NCBI RefSeq assembly: GCF_024519455.1
Contig: NZ_JALJRY010000025.1
Coordinates: 79,458 to 143,457 of the forward strand
Source of the DNA: Streptomyces sp. STR69
Lineage (GTDB): Bacteria > Actinomycetota > Actinomycetes > Streptomycetales > Streptomycetaceae
Length of the DNA stretch: 64,000 bases
Direction: 5' to 3'
Below, piece after piece: positions 33,794 to 41,998 of the stretch. Each line of letters starts with the position of its first letter. The stretch's first letter is position 1. Position numbers and translations under genes: made by a program. A model generated the notes under the pieces. That model searched no databases. It worked only from the letters and a program-made list of their open reading frames with translations, and was not told the origin of the DNA.

Positions 33794-35320
33794 GTGACTT
33801 CGCCTGCATCGACGGACAGCGTTCCGCCCCAGTTCAGCGCGGGGCCGCGCCCCGCTCCGGGCCCGGCCGCCGACGAGGGACTGGCGCGGCGACTGCGCGC
33901 GCTCGCCTGCACCGCGCCGCTGCACGACCTCGACGTGCGCAAGGCCAACCTGGCGGGCGAGTACTCGGTGTACGGCATGGCGGAGGTGGCCCTCGCCGCC
34001 ATCGACCTGGTCACCCTGAACATGGACTTCGACACCGGCGCCGACCACGACCAGATAGTGGCCAGGCTCATCCCGCGCATCGCCGCCCAGGCCCCGCAGC
34101 GCCCCGTCCCCGAGCACGAGCGCGTGGCCCGCTGGGTCCTGGAGAACCTGATCAACGTCGGCAGCGTCGACCGCGGCTTCCGCACGGTGTACGGCACGTT
34201 CGCCCAGGACGGCACCTATGTGCGCCGCGACTACGACTTCAAGCTCATCGAAGAGGTCCCCGGCTACGGAGGCGGCGTCTACCTCCGTACGACGGACGAG
34301 GCCGTCAACGTCCTCGTGGGCGCCCTCGACACCGACGTCACCAGCGCGCAGATCGCCGCCGAGGTCAAGCTGGAGGTGCTGATCAGCCGCGGCCGGCTCG
34401 CCGACGCGCAACTGGCCGCCGAGCAGGCCCGCTACCGGACCGTGCAGTACTCGGAGACCCTGCGCCGCGCCCTGGACGCCACCCGGCGCAACGTCCGCGC
34501 GGTGGACTGGCTCAACGCCGTGCCCGACATGATCGCCGAGGCCCTCGACCACGTGGCCGACCGCTACCGCCACGAGAACGCGATCCTCACCAACATCCGC
34601 AAGGCCCGCGACGAGTCCGAGGACCCCGAACAGAAGCGCCGCGCCGCCGAGTTGGTCGACATCGTCAAGGACTGCATCCGACGGCACACACAACTCCAGT
34701 CGCGCCTCCTGGAGGCCGGGCCGCTGTTCCGCGCCGAGCAGGACCGGCAGGCCTTCGCCACGCCCATGACGACATCGGGGATAGACCTCTACGGACATCT
34801 CGTCTCGCCCGTGCTGCCGCTGCCCCTGGAGCAGGCGATCCGGGTCACGGACGCGTTCTTCGCACGCGGGACGGGGCTGCGTACGCCGGTGTCCGTCCGG
34901 GTGGGCGACCTCGTCGAGATACTGCTGACGCCGCCTCAGGAGCGGGAGCACCTCGGTGCGGAGATGCCGGAGCCGGATCTCATCGCCACGCCGGACGACA
35001 GCCGCTTCAGCGAGGAGCAGCTGGCGGCAGCCATGGAGTTGCTCGATCTGCCGGCGGACGCGCCTCGGAGGTTGTCGGGACTGCTGGCGGACGCGCGGCG
35101 CCAGGATCCCGAACTGCCGTATCTGGTCGCCCTGTTGGCCGTGCACGCGGCCAGTCCGCCGGTCGGTACCGCGTATCGGCAGGGGGAGCCGAAGCTGTTG
35201 TTCGCCGTGGACGACGGGGTCGAGCTGGACGATCCCGAGTTCGGTGGGGCCGATCTGATCGTGGGGATGGCCCTGTTGGACGCGGCGGGGATGGCGGCAG
35301 GCAGGACGGAGGCGGCGTAA
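33794..35320 (+). CDS. kleisin-like subunit (MukF/MksF/JetA type)
   Basis: A 508-residue, mostly alpha-helical soluble protein. It is the first gene of a three-gene locus whose third gene is an SMC-like ATPase, which fits the order kleisin-KITE-SMC of MksFEB and JetABC systems. The N-terminal ~110 residues look like a winged-helix/dimer domain (RKANLAGEYSVYGMAEVALA). A long helical middle follows (KLEVLISRGRLADAQLAAEQ; KARDESEDPEQKRRAAELVD), and the C-terminal part could be a second winged helix (EEQLAAAMELLDLPADAPRR). GTG 33794 is chosen; a TAGTCT -10-like hexamer (33781-33786) 7 bases upstream suggests a leaderless transcript. Assignment is by architecture and context, not by a diagnostic motif. 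Confidence 0.65.
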   Translation: MTSPASTDSVPPQFSAGPRPAPGPAADEGLARRLRALACTAPLHDLDVRKANLAGEYSVYGMAEVALAAIDLVTLNMDFDTGADHDQIVARLIPRIAAQAPQRPVPEHERVARWVLENLINVGSVDRGFRTVYGTFAQDGTYVRRDYDFKLIEEVPGYGGGVYLRTTDEAVNVLVGALDTDVTSAQIAAEVKLEVLISRGRLADAQLAAEQARYRTVQYSETLRRALDATRRNVRAVDWLNAVPDMIAEALDHVADRYRHENAILTNIRKARDESEDPEQKRRAAELVDIVKDCIRRHTQLQSRLLEAGPLFRAEQDRQAFATPMTTSGIDLYGHLVSPVLPLPLEQAIRVTDAFFARGTGLRTPVSVRVGDLVEILLTPPQEREHLGAEMPEPDLIATPDDSRFSEEQLAAAMELLDLPADAPRRLSGLLADARRQDPELPYLVALLAVHAASPPVGTAYRQGEPKLLFAVDDGVELDDPEFGGADLIVGMALLDAAGMAAGRTEAA

Positions 35321-35323
35321 GGA

Positions 35324-35386
35324 ATGAACGACCGGTACGTGAACCACCGCTACATGAAGAACCTCAGCAAGGAGCCCCGACCGTGA
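35324..35386 (+). CDS. 20-residue mini-ORF in the SMC-like operon
   Basis: ATG 35324 to TGA 35384-35386 encodes MNDRYVNHRYMKNLSKEPRP. It starts three bases after the kleisin stop, and its stop shares GTGA with the GTG start of the KITE gene. The peptide is rich in Asn, Lys, Tyr and His, unlike the Ala/Arg-rich shadows of this genome. Its own ribosome-binding site (AAGGA directly against ATG) is poor. It might couple translation of the two genes or be accidental. Confidence 0.3.
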   Translation: MNDRYVNHRYMKNLSKEPRP

Positions 35387-36261
35387 GCGAGCACGTCGAA
35401 TGGAGTGAGCCGGAGGCCGCCGCCGCGCCGGTGACCGCCGCCGTCACGCCCGCCGACGCCGCCGACGCGGCGCGGCTCGTCGCGTTCGGGCTGCAGCCCA
35501 AGCTGCAGCCCGCGCGGGACCAGGAGTACGCGGAACTGCTGCGCCGGTACCGGGAGGATCCGCCGTTCGCGCGGCTCGCCGACGCCGTGGCCGCCGGGCT
35601 CGGCCTGGTCGTCCTGGAGGTGTCCCCGCGCGCGGGGATGGCTGTGACCGCCGCCGAGGACTCGGTGTTCGCCGTCCGCATGGGCGACTACGCACGTCGT
35701 ACCGCCGCCGACTCCGGGGACCGCTTCCTGCACGGGCTCGCGCATCTCGCCGTCGCCGCTATGGCGTTTCCGCGCCCCGAGGACCTCGCCGACGACGGCT
35801 ACATCGGGCGCGTCACGGTCAACGGCGTCGACGCCTTCGTACGACAGGCCTGCCGGCGTCTGGAGGAGCGGGCCGACGAGCAGGGCATGAACACCGACCC
35901 GGCCACCGACGCGCCCGGCCTGGAGGCAGCCTGGCGGATCTGGGTCAGACGCAGCGCGACCGGAGCCACCAAGGACGCCCGCAGACTCGCCGGTTCGACC
36001 ACCGGCATCGTCGGCAAGGCCGCCGCGTTCCTCACCGACTCCGGCTTCCTCCAGCGCACGGGCGACGACAACGGCGGCACGTACCGCACGACCGCCCGCT
36101 ACCAGCTCCAGGTGCGTGACATGGCCGGCAGCGCCGCCATGGCCGAGCTGCTGGAGCTGGGCGTCGTCCCGGTCACCGACGGCACCGCGAGCCTGCTGCC
36201 CGCCGAGGACACCGAGGACCTGGAGCTGGTGGCCGACGCCGGGCTGCCGTTCCACTCCTGA
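35383..36261 (+). CDS. KITE-like subunit (MukE/MksE/JetB type)
   Basis: A 292-residue protein from GTG 35383 with AAGGAG 8 bases upstream. Residues ~35-180 contain EYAELLRRYREDPPFARLAD and GDRFLHGLAHLAVAAMAFPR. Residues ~190-260 form a winged-helix-like module (RLAGSTTGIVGKAAAFLTDS then GFLQRTGDDNGGTYRTTARYQLQV), consistent with tandem winged-helix KITE proteins that bind kleisins. It sits between the kleisin-like and SMC-like genes. Assignment rests on this order plus the winged-helix pattern. The gap to the next gene is 66 bases and carries a direct repeat. Confidence 0.65.
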   Translation: MSEHVEWSEPEAAAAPVTAAVTPADAADAARLVAFGLQPKLQPARDQEYAELLRRYREDPPFARLADAVAAGLGLVVLEVSPRAGMAVTAAEDSVFAVRMGDYARRTAADSGDRFLHGLAHLAVAAMAFPRPEDLADDGYIGRVTVNGVDAFVRQACRRLEERADEQGMNTDPATDAPGLEAAWRIWVRRSATGATKDARRLAGSTTGIVGKAAAFLTDSGFLQRTGDDNGGTYRTTARYQLQVRDMAGSAAMAELLELGVVPVTDGTASLLPAEDTEDLELVADAGLPFHS

Positions 36262-36275
36262 CACCGAGCCCCCCA

Positions 36276-36315
36276 GAAGACCTACGAACCCCCCACACCT
36301 GCCGAAGACTTACGA
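36276..36315 (+). repeat. imperfect direct repeat before SMC-like gene
   Basis: GAAGACCTACGA (36276-36287) and GAAGACTTACGA (36304-36315), 28 bases apart with one mismatch, in the 66-base gap between the KITE and SMC-like genes. Possible protein or RNA-level control site; unproven. Confidence 0.4.
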
Positions 36316-36327
36316 CGAGAGTCCGCC

Positions 36328-39300
36328 ATGTACGAGCTGTCCCGGGTCCGCCTCTACTCCATCGGGCCCGCCGGTGCGCGCTACGCCGACACCGTGCTTG
36401 ACCTGCGAGGCGTGGGCAAGCCCGTGCCCGACCCCGCCCCCACCCAGGCGGAGTTCTTCGAGGACGAGCCCGTCGGTCCGCCGCGCCGCCCCGCGCCCGC
36501 CGGTGTGCTCTTCCTGGAGAACGGCGGCGGCAAGTCCGTCCTGCTCAAGCTGATCTTCTCGGTGATGCTGCCGGGACACCGCAACACCCTGGGCGGCGCC
36601 AGCTCCGGAGTGCTGCGCAAGTTCCTCCTCGCGGACGACTGCGGCCATGTCGCCCTGGAGTGGCAGCACACGCTGACCGGCGAGTGCGTGGTCGTCGGCA
36701 AGGTCAGCGAGTGGCGGGGGCGCCAAGTCTCCAACGACCCGCGGAAGTTCGCCGAGGCCTGGTACTCGTTCCGCCCGGGACCCGGGCTGAGCCTGGACAA
36801 CCTCCCTGTCGCCGAGGCCACTTCCGTACGGCCGCCCGTCGAGGGCGCGTCCGGCGCGCAGGGCCGTCGACGCACCATGAAGGGGTTCCGGGACGCCATC
36901 ACCGAGTCGGGCAAGGCGTATCCCCACCTCGAAGTCCACTGGGAGGAGATCCACGACCGGTGGATCGAGCACCTGGGCGACCTGGGCCTCGACCCCGAAC
37001 TCTTCCGCTACCAGCGGGAGATGAACGCCGACGAGGGCGAGGCCGCCGGCCTCTTCGCGGTCAAGAAGGACTCCGACTTCACCGACCTGCTGCTGCGCGC
37101 GGTCACCGACACCCGGGACACCGACGGGCTCGCCGACCTGGTCGGCGGCTTCGGCAACAAGCTGGGGCGACGCGCCGAGCTGATCGCCGAACGGGACTTC
37201 ACGGCGGGGTCCGTGGACCTGCTCGGCCGGATCGTCGAGGCCGCCGAGGGACGGGCACGCGCGCGTGACATCCACGCAGGCGCCGAGCGCCGCACACGCA
37301 CCCTGGCCCGCCGGTTGTCCGCGCGGGGCGCGCAGGAGCGGGTCAGGGCCGCCGACCTCGCCCAGCGCGTCACCGCCGCCGCATACGCCGTCACGCACTC
37401 CGAGGGGGCGCGCGAGCGCAGCGCGCTGATCGCCGCCGAACTGGCCTACCGGCACGCCTCGTTGGCGCTCGCCACCACGGAGAAGTCCGCCGCCGCGCAG
37501 AAGCGCGAACTCGCCGACGCGCGCACACTGCACTCCGCCTGGCAGGCCGCCGAGGCCGTCCTGCGCCACCGCGCCGCCGCCGACCGCTCCGCGCGCGTGG
37601 CCGTCGCCATCCGCGAGGCCGAGCGGGACGCCGCACCCGCGCTCGCCGCCCGCGCCAAGGCCGCCGTCGACCTCGTGCGGGCCCTGCACGAGGCCGCGGA
37701 GAGCGCCGAGAACCTCGCCAACGAGGGCGAGGAGCGCTCCGGCGCCCTTCAGGAGGTCGGTGAGTCCTCCCACCGGGACGCGACCTCCGCCGCCACCGAG
37801 GCACAGCGCGCCCGCAGCGAGATCGGGCATCTGCGCCAGCGTCTGTCCGAGGTCGAGCAGGAGACCGCCGAGGCGGTACGCGCGGGCTGGCTCGACGACA
37901 GCGCACCCGACGCCGACCCGGCCCGCGCGGCCCTGGCGGCGAGCGACGCCGAGAAGACGGCCGTGGCCGCCTGGGACACCGCGCGCGAGGCATCGCGGCG
38001 TGCGTCCGAGCACGCGCGCGAAACGGCTTCCGCCGAGTCCCGCGCGGAGTTGACGGCGGCCCGCGCGTCCGACGCGGCGACCGCCGCCGAGCGGACCTAC
38101 GACGCGGAACGGCGCCTCGCCGAGGGACTGGCGGGGGAGGAGCGGCTGGCGGAGCTGCTGAGCCTGCCGGGCGCCGGTGGTACCGGTGGTGTGCCGGTGC
38201 CGCGTGGCGCCAACGAGGTTGCGGCGAGCGGCAGTTCTGCCGCCGACACCGCCTCCGTCACCCACTCCGGCACCACCAGGCCCAGCCGCCCGCTCGCCGA
38301 AGGCCCCCTCACCCCCGAGGAACTCGACCGCTTCGCCGACGAGTTGCGCGAACTGCTCGACGACGGGGTCGCCTCCAGCGAGCGACAGCTCTTCGACCTG
38401 CGTACCGCCGCCGCCGACGACTCCCGGATCCTCGGGGCGCTCGGAGACGGCGGACTGCTGCCGCCCGGCCCGGACGTGCTGGCCACCGTCGAGTACCTGG
38501 GCGAGCACGGCATCCCGGCCCTGCCCGGCTGGCGTTACCTCGCGCAGGCCGTCGATCCCGTCGACCACGCGCGCGTGCTGGCCGCCCGGCCCGAGCTGGT
38601 CGACGGTGTGATCATCACCGACCCGGCCACGCACGCGCGTGCCCGCGAGGCGCTCAGCGAGGCGGCTCTGCTGCCCCGCTCCGCCGTGGCGGTCGGTACG
38701 GCCGCCGCCCTGCTGGCCCCGACTCCGGCGCCCGACGCGGGGGACAGCGACGTCTTCCTCGTACCGCCGAACCCGGCCATGCACGACGAACACGCCGCCG
38801 ACGAGGAGCGGCAGGCACTGCGCGCCCGGGCCACCGAGCGGGACGAGGAGATCCGCACGCTCGCCGCACGGCTCGGCAAGGACCGGGAACTGGCGGCGCG
38901 GCTCGCCTCCTGGCGAACCGGCTGTCCGAGCGGGCGGCTGGTCGAGCTGGCGCGGTCCGCGCAGGACACGCGCGCGTTCGCCGAGGAGGCCGAGGCCGAG
39001 CTCGCCGAGGCGCGGACCGTGCGGGCCGAGGCGGACGAAGCCGCCGCCGAGGCCGCCCAGGCGCGCGACGAGCGGCAGGAGACCGCACAGAAGGCCCGGC
39101 GTGCCGCCGACGCCCTCGCAGGACTCGCCTTCCGGCTGCGGGAGCGTGCCGGCTGGCAGGTCAAGCTGCGCGAACTCGCCGACGAGGCAACCGAGTCGGA
39201 GGCCCGCGCGCAGTCCTGCCTGGAGCGTGCCCGCGCAGCCGACGAGGACCGCCGCGCCGCCCAGCGCGCCGCCGACGACGCCCGCCGTACGGCCCGCGCG

Positions 39301-41025
39301 CTGCGTGCCGAGCGCTCCGAGATCGCGGGCGCCCCCGACGACGTACCGGCGGACGACCCCGCCGCTCCGAAGCCGTCGCTGCCCGCCCTGCGTGAGGCCT
39401 ATCGCGCCGCGTCCCAGCTCTACGAGAAGGTCGGCGTCGGCGCCGACCTGCGGGCCGAGCAGGCGCGGGCGGAGAGCGACGAGAGCGCGGCCATCGCCGA
39501 GTTGGACCGGCTCAGCAACAAGGTCCGTACCCGCGCGGCCCAGTTGTTGGAGTCACCCGACGGCTCCGACGGGCCGTCCCGGCAGGCCGCCGCGGCGCGT
39601 GCCGAGGAGCTGGTGCAGTTGTTGGAGACCCGGGTGTCGAACGCGAGCGAGCAGCTCGGGCGGCTGCGCGGCGAGGCCGAACGGCACGCGCCCGTGGACG
39701 GCGAGGCGCACACCGAGCTGGCCGAGGAACTGGTCCCGCGCGACGCCGAACACGCCCAGGCACTGCTGCGCACCGCCACGGCCGAAGTCGCCTCCCGCGC
39801 CGACGCGTTGGGCCAGGCCCGCGAGGCGCACGCCGAACTCCTCGACGCCCACCGCGCCGCCGAGGACGGGGCCGGCGGCTTCGACGAGACCGCCGCGATG
39901 CTGCGTGACCTGCTGCGCGAACACTCCTCGGACGAGGAGCAGGAGGAGCCCGAGCCGTACCCGGGCAGCGTGGAGGAAGCCCGGCACTCCGCCGCCGAGG
40001 CCCGTCGCTCGCTGCGCGGCTGCGCCGCCGACCTGTCCGCCGCCGAGGGCGCCGTACGGGAAGCGAGCGATGTGCTCGTGCGGCACGCCAACTCCACGCG
40101 GTACGAGCAGGTGCGGACCCCCGCGCGGCAGCAGATCCGTGAGTTGCCCGCGTCCTCCCTGCCCGAGCACGCGCAGAAGTGGGCCGACGCCTTCGCGCCC
40201 CGACTGCGGGTCCTCACCGACGAGTTGGCGCAATTGGAGCGCAACCGCGACTCGATCGTGGACCGGCTCCGCGGCCTCGTCGAGTCGGCGTTCGCCACCC
40301 TGAGGTCCGCGCAGCGGCTGTCCCGGCTGCCGGAGGGGCTCGGCGAGTGGTCCGGGCAGGAGTTCCTGCGCATCCGCTTCGAGGAGCCCGACCAGGCCAC
40401 GCTGACCGAGCGGCTCGGCGAGGTCGTGGACGAGGCCACCCGGGCCGCCGTGAAGAAGAACTCCGACATGCGGCGTGACGGAATGTCCTTGCTGCTGAGG
40501 GGAGTTGGAGCGGCCCTGGAGCCCAAGGGGGTCGCCGTCGAGATCCTCAAGCCGGACGCCGTACTGCGTGCCGAGCGGGTCCCCGTCGGGCAGATGGGCG
40601 ACGTGTTCTCCGGCGGTCAGCTGCTCACCGCGGCCATCGCCCTGTACTGCACGATGGCCGCGCTGCGCTCCAACGACCGGGGCCGCGACAAGCACCGGCA
40701 CGCCGGCACGCTCTTCCTCGACAACCCCATCGGGCGGGCCAACGCCACCTATCTGCTGGAGCTGCAGCGCGCCGTGTCCGACGCGCTCGGTGTCCAACTC
40801 CTGTACACCACCGGCCTGTTCGACACGACGGCACTGGCCGAGTTCCCGCTGGTCATCCGGCTGCGCAACGACGCCGACCTGCGGGCCGGCCTCAAGTACA
40901 TCAGCGTGGAGGAACACCTCCGGCCGGGACTGCCGCAGCAGGCCCCCGCCGGAGAAGGGGAGTCGGTGCACAGCGAGATCACGGCGACCCGGATGTTCAA
41001 GCGACCGGCGCCGACCACCCCGTAG
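36328..41025 (+). CDS. SMC-like ATPase (MukB/MksB/JetC type)
   Basis: A 1565-residue ATPase with SMC architecture. Walker A is ENGGGKS (64-70) in the strand GVLFLENGGGKSVLLKLIF. Two very long Ala/Glu/Arg-rich helical arms (~300-650 and ~815-1370) flank a globular centre (~655-815, including LPGWRYLAQAVDP and DGVIITDPATHARAREAL) that fits a hinge. The C-terminal head has the ABC signature FSGGQLLTAAIALYC (SGGQ 1428-1431) and Walker B TLFLDNPIGRANATYLLELQ (D1465). The residue after the Walker B Asp is Asn, not the usual catalytic Glu. Length and neighbours fit MukB/MksB/JetC. Such complexes extrude DNA loops; MukBEF organises chromosomes and Wadjet destroys plasmids. No nuclease gene (JetD/MksG) is adjacent. 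The stop is six bases from a convergent gene. Confidence 0.8.
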   Translation: MYELSRVRLYSIGPAGARYADTVLDLRGVGKPVPDPAPTQAEFFEDEPVGPPRRPAPAGVLFLENGGGKSVLLKLIFSVMLPGHRNTLGGASSGVLRKFLLADDCGHVALEWQHTLTGECVVVGKVSEWRGRQVSNDPRKFAEAWYSFRPGPGLSLDNLPVAEATSVRPPVEGASGAQGRRRTMKGFRDAITESGKAYPHLEVHWEEIHDRWIEHLGDLGLDPELFRYQREMNADEGEAAGLFAVKKDSDFTDLLLRAVTDTRDTDGLADLVGGFGNKLGRRAELIAERDFTAGSVDLLGRIVEAAEGRARARDIHAGAERRTRTLARRLSARGAQERVRAADLAQRVTAAAYAVTHSEGARERSALIAAELAYRHASLALATTEKSAAAQKRELADARTLHSAWQAAEAVLRHRAAADRSARVAVAIREAERDAAPALAARAKAAVDLVRALHEAAESAENLANEGEERSGALQEVGESSHRDATSAATEAQRARSEIGHLRQRLSEVEQETAEAVRAGWLDDSAPDADPARAALAASDAEKTAVAAWDTAREASRRASEHARETASAESRAELTAARASDAATAAERTYDAERRLAEGLAGEERLAELLSLPGAGGTGGVPVPRGANEVAASGSSAADTASVTHSGTTRPSRPLAEGPLTPEELDRFADELRELLDDGVASSERQLFDLRTAAADDSRILGALGDGGLLPPGPDVLATVEYLGEHGIPALPGWRYLAQAVDPVDHARVLAARPELVDGVIITDPATHARAREALSEAALLPRSAVAVGTAAALLAPTPAPDAGDSDVFLVPPNPAMHDEHAADEERQALRARATERDEEIRTLAARLGKDRELAARLASWRTGCPSGRLVELARSAQDTRAFAEEAEAELAEARTVRAEADEAAAEAAQARDERQETAQKARRAADALAGLAFRLRERAGWQVKLRELADEATESEARAQSCLERARAADEDRRAAQRAADDARRTARALRAERSEIAGAPDDVPADDPAAPKPSLPALREAYRAASQLYEKVGVGADLRAEQARAESDESAAIAELDRLSNKVRTRAAQLLESPDGSDGPSRQAAAARAEELVQLLETRVSNASEQLGRLRGEAERHAPVDGEAHTELAEELVPRDAEHAQALLRTATAEVASRADALGQAREAHAELLDAHRAAEDGAGGFDETAAMLRDLLREHSSDEEQEEPEPYPGSVEEARHSAAEARRSLRGCAADLSAAEGAVREASDVLVRHANSTRYEQVRTPARQQIRELPASSLPEHAQKWADAFAPRLRVLTDELAQLERNRDSIVDRLRGLVESAFATLRSAQRLSRLPEGLGEWSGQEFLRIRFEEPDQATLTERLGEVVDEATRAAVKKNSDMRRDGMSLLLRGVGAALEPKGVAVEILKPDAVLRAERVPVGQMGDVFSGGQLLTAAIALYCTMAALRSNDRGRDKHRHAGTLFLDNPIGRANATYLLELQRAVSDALGVQLLYTTGLFDTTALAEFPLVIRLRNDADLRAGLKYISVEEHLRPGLPQQAPAGEGESVHSEITATRMFKRPAPTTP

Positions 41026-41031
41026 GCGAAC

Positions 41032-41580
41032 CTAGGAGTGGGACTGCGACAGTTGCCCGGCGCCGCCCTTGCGGGTTATCCGCTCCTGCGCCCGCCGGGT
41101 GGCCTTCGCCTGACGCTGGGCCCGACGCCGCTCACGGCGGAGGGCCCGTGCCGTACTGCTGGGCTCCGAGACCACGCCGTTGCGCTGGTTCCACATCTGG
41201 CGGGTCACCCATACGTCCAGGGCGCCCCAGGTGGCCACCACCGTGCTGACCACGCTGCTGATCACCATCGGGAACGCCAGCCAGGACCCGGCCATCGTGC
41301 ACAGAAAGGCCACCGTCGCCTGAATAAGCGTCACGGCGATGATGAGCACCGCCCGCACGGCCGCCGTACGCACCGGATCGGGCAGCCGACGCCGACGCGC
41401 GGGCTCCTCGATCCACAACGGCCTGTAGTACTCCTGCTGTTCGGCTGTCGCGCGGGCCGCACGCGGCCCCTCGAACCCCGCCGCCTTCGGTGCGCCCGAG
41501 CGCGCCGGAGCCTCGCCGTCCCCCGTCGAGCGCGCCGCCACGCCGTCCTCAAGCGCCTCTTGCCGCTCCGCCGTGCCCAT
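41032..41580 (-). CDS. small two-helix membrane protein
   Basis: A 182-residue protein with ATG 41580 (GGGGAGGA 7 bases upstream). The N-terminal ~90 residues are hydrophilic. Two predicted transmembrane helices follow (VRAVLIIAVTLIQATVAFLC and WLAFPMVISSVVSTVVATWG), then a strongly basic C-terminal tail (RALRRERRRAQRQAKATRRA) that could bind nucleic acid or anionic lipid. The family is not recognised. It converges on the SMC-like gene. Confidence 0.75.
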   Translation of the reverse strand: MGTAERQEALEDGVAARSTGDGEAPARSGAPKAAGFEGPRAARATAEQQEYYRPLWIEEPARRRRLPDPVRTAAVRAVLIIAVTLIQATVAFLCTMAGSWLAFPMVISSVVSTVVATWGALDVWVTRQMWNQRNGVVSEPSSTARALRRERRRAQRQAKATRRAQERITRKGGAGQLSQSHS

Positions 41581-41998
41581 CAACGTGTCCTCCCCACCGC
41601 CGGTACACCACTCGCTCCCGAGTCCGAAGACTCCGGCTCCCCAGTGGGTGCCCGGCCTGCCCTGTTTTACGCCGCCCGGATGCGGATGCGGCTCCTGTGG
41701 CCGGTTCCGCACCCATATCCCGTAGAGAAAGACGAACAACATCCCACGAAGATTCCCAACGAACGAAAAATTCCAGCCAACTGGCCAAGCGGGTCGATCC
41801 GGTCAGGTCCGGCGAACCTCGCGGATTCGGGGCGGCAATCTCCCGTAATGACCTGACACCTCCCCATGTCCGGTCTCTGGTGCGGAAGTTCACGCTCCGG
41901 ACAGCTCTTCGAGTTACCTGTGTGTCAGTAGTAGGCTCGCGCCGTTTGTTGACGCACATGTGTACCCCCGGCCGGCGGGGGTCCAGCTGGGGGAGGCC
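41581..41998. other. 418-base divergent region before conservon
   Basis: No gene recognised. It contains an ECF-like promoter pointing left (41731-41756) and, pointing right, a weak TTCGAG (41908-41913), 18 bases, TAGGCT (41932-41937) pair ~60 bases before cvnA. The stretch 41756-41780 is relatively AT-rich. Confidence 0.4.
41731..41756 (-). promoter_or_regulatory. ECF-type promoter candidate
   Basis: On the minus strand GGAAT (41756-41752), 18 bases, GTC (41733-41731). This is one base off the sigma-R consensus and close to other ECF promoters. It would drive the membrane protein gene starting at 41580. Confidence 0.3.

Noticed and set aside
33787..36261. 824-codon open frame spanning the kleisin-like and KITE-like genes
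   Set aside because: The first two thirds are an Arg/Pro-rich shadow in the +1-type frame of the kleisin gene. Only the part from GTG 35383 is a sensible protein.
36310..38793. 827-codon minus-strand frame
   Set aside because: Antisense shadow of the SMC-like gene, with Gly/Val/Arg-rich composition; the sense strand has Walker and signature motifs.
33794..41580. Complete Wadjet (JetABCD) defence island
   Set aside because: No JetD-like nuclease gene follows; the downstream minus-strand gene encodes a small two-helix membrane protein, and no other defence genes are near.
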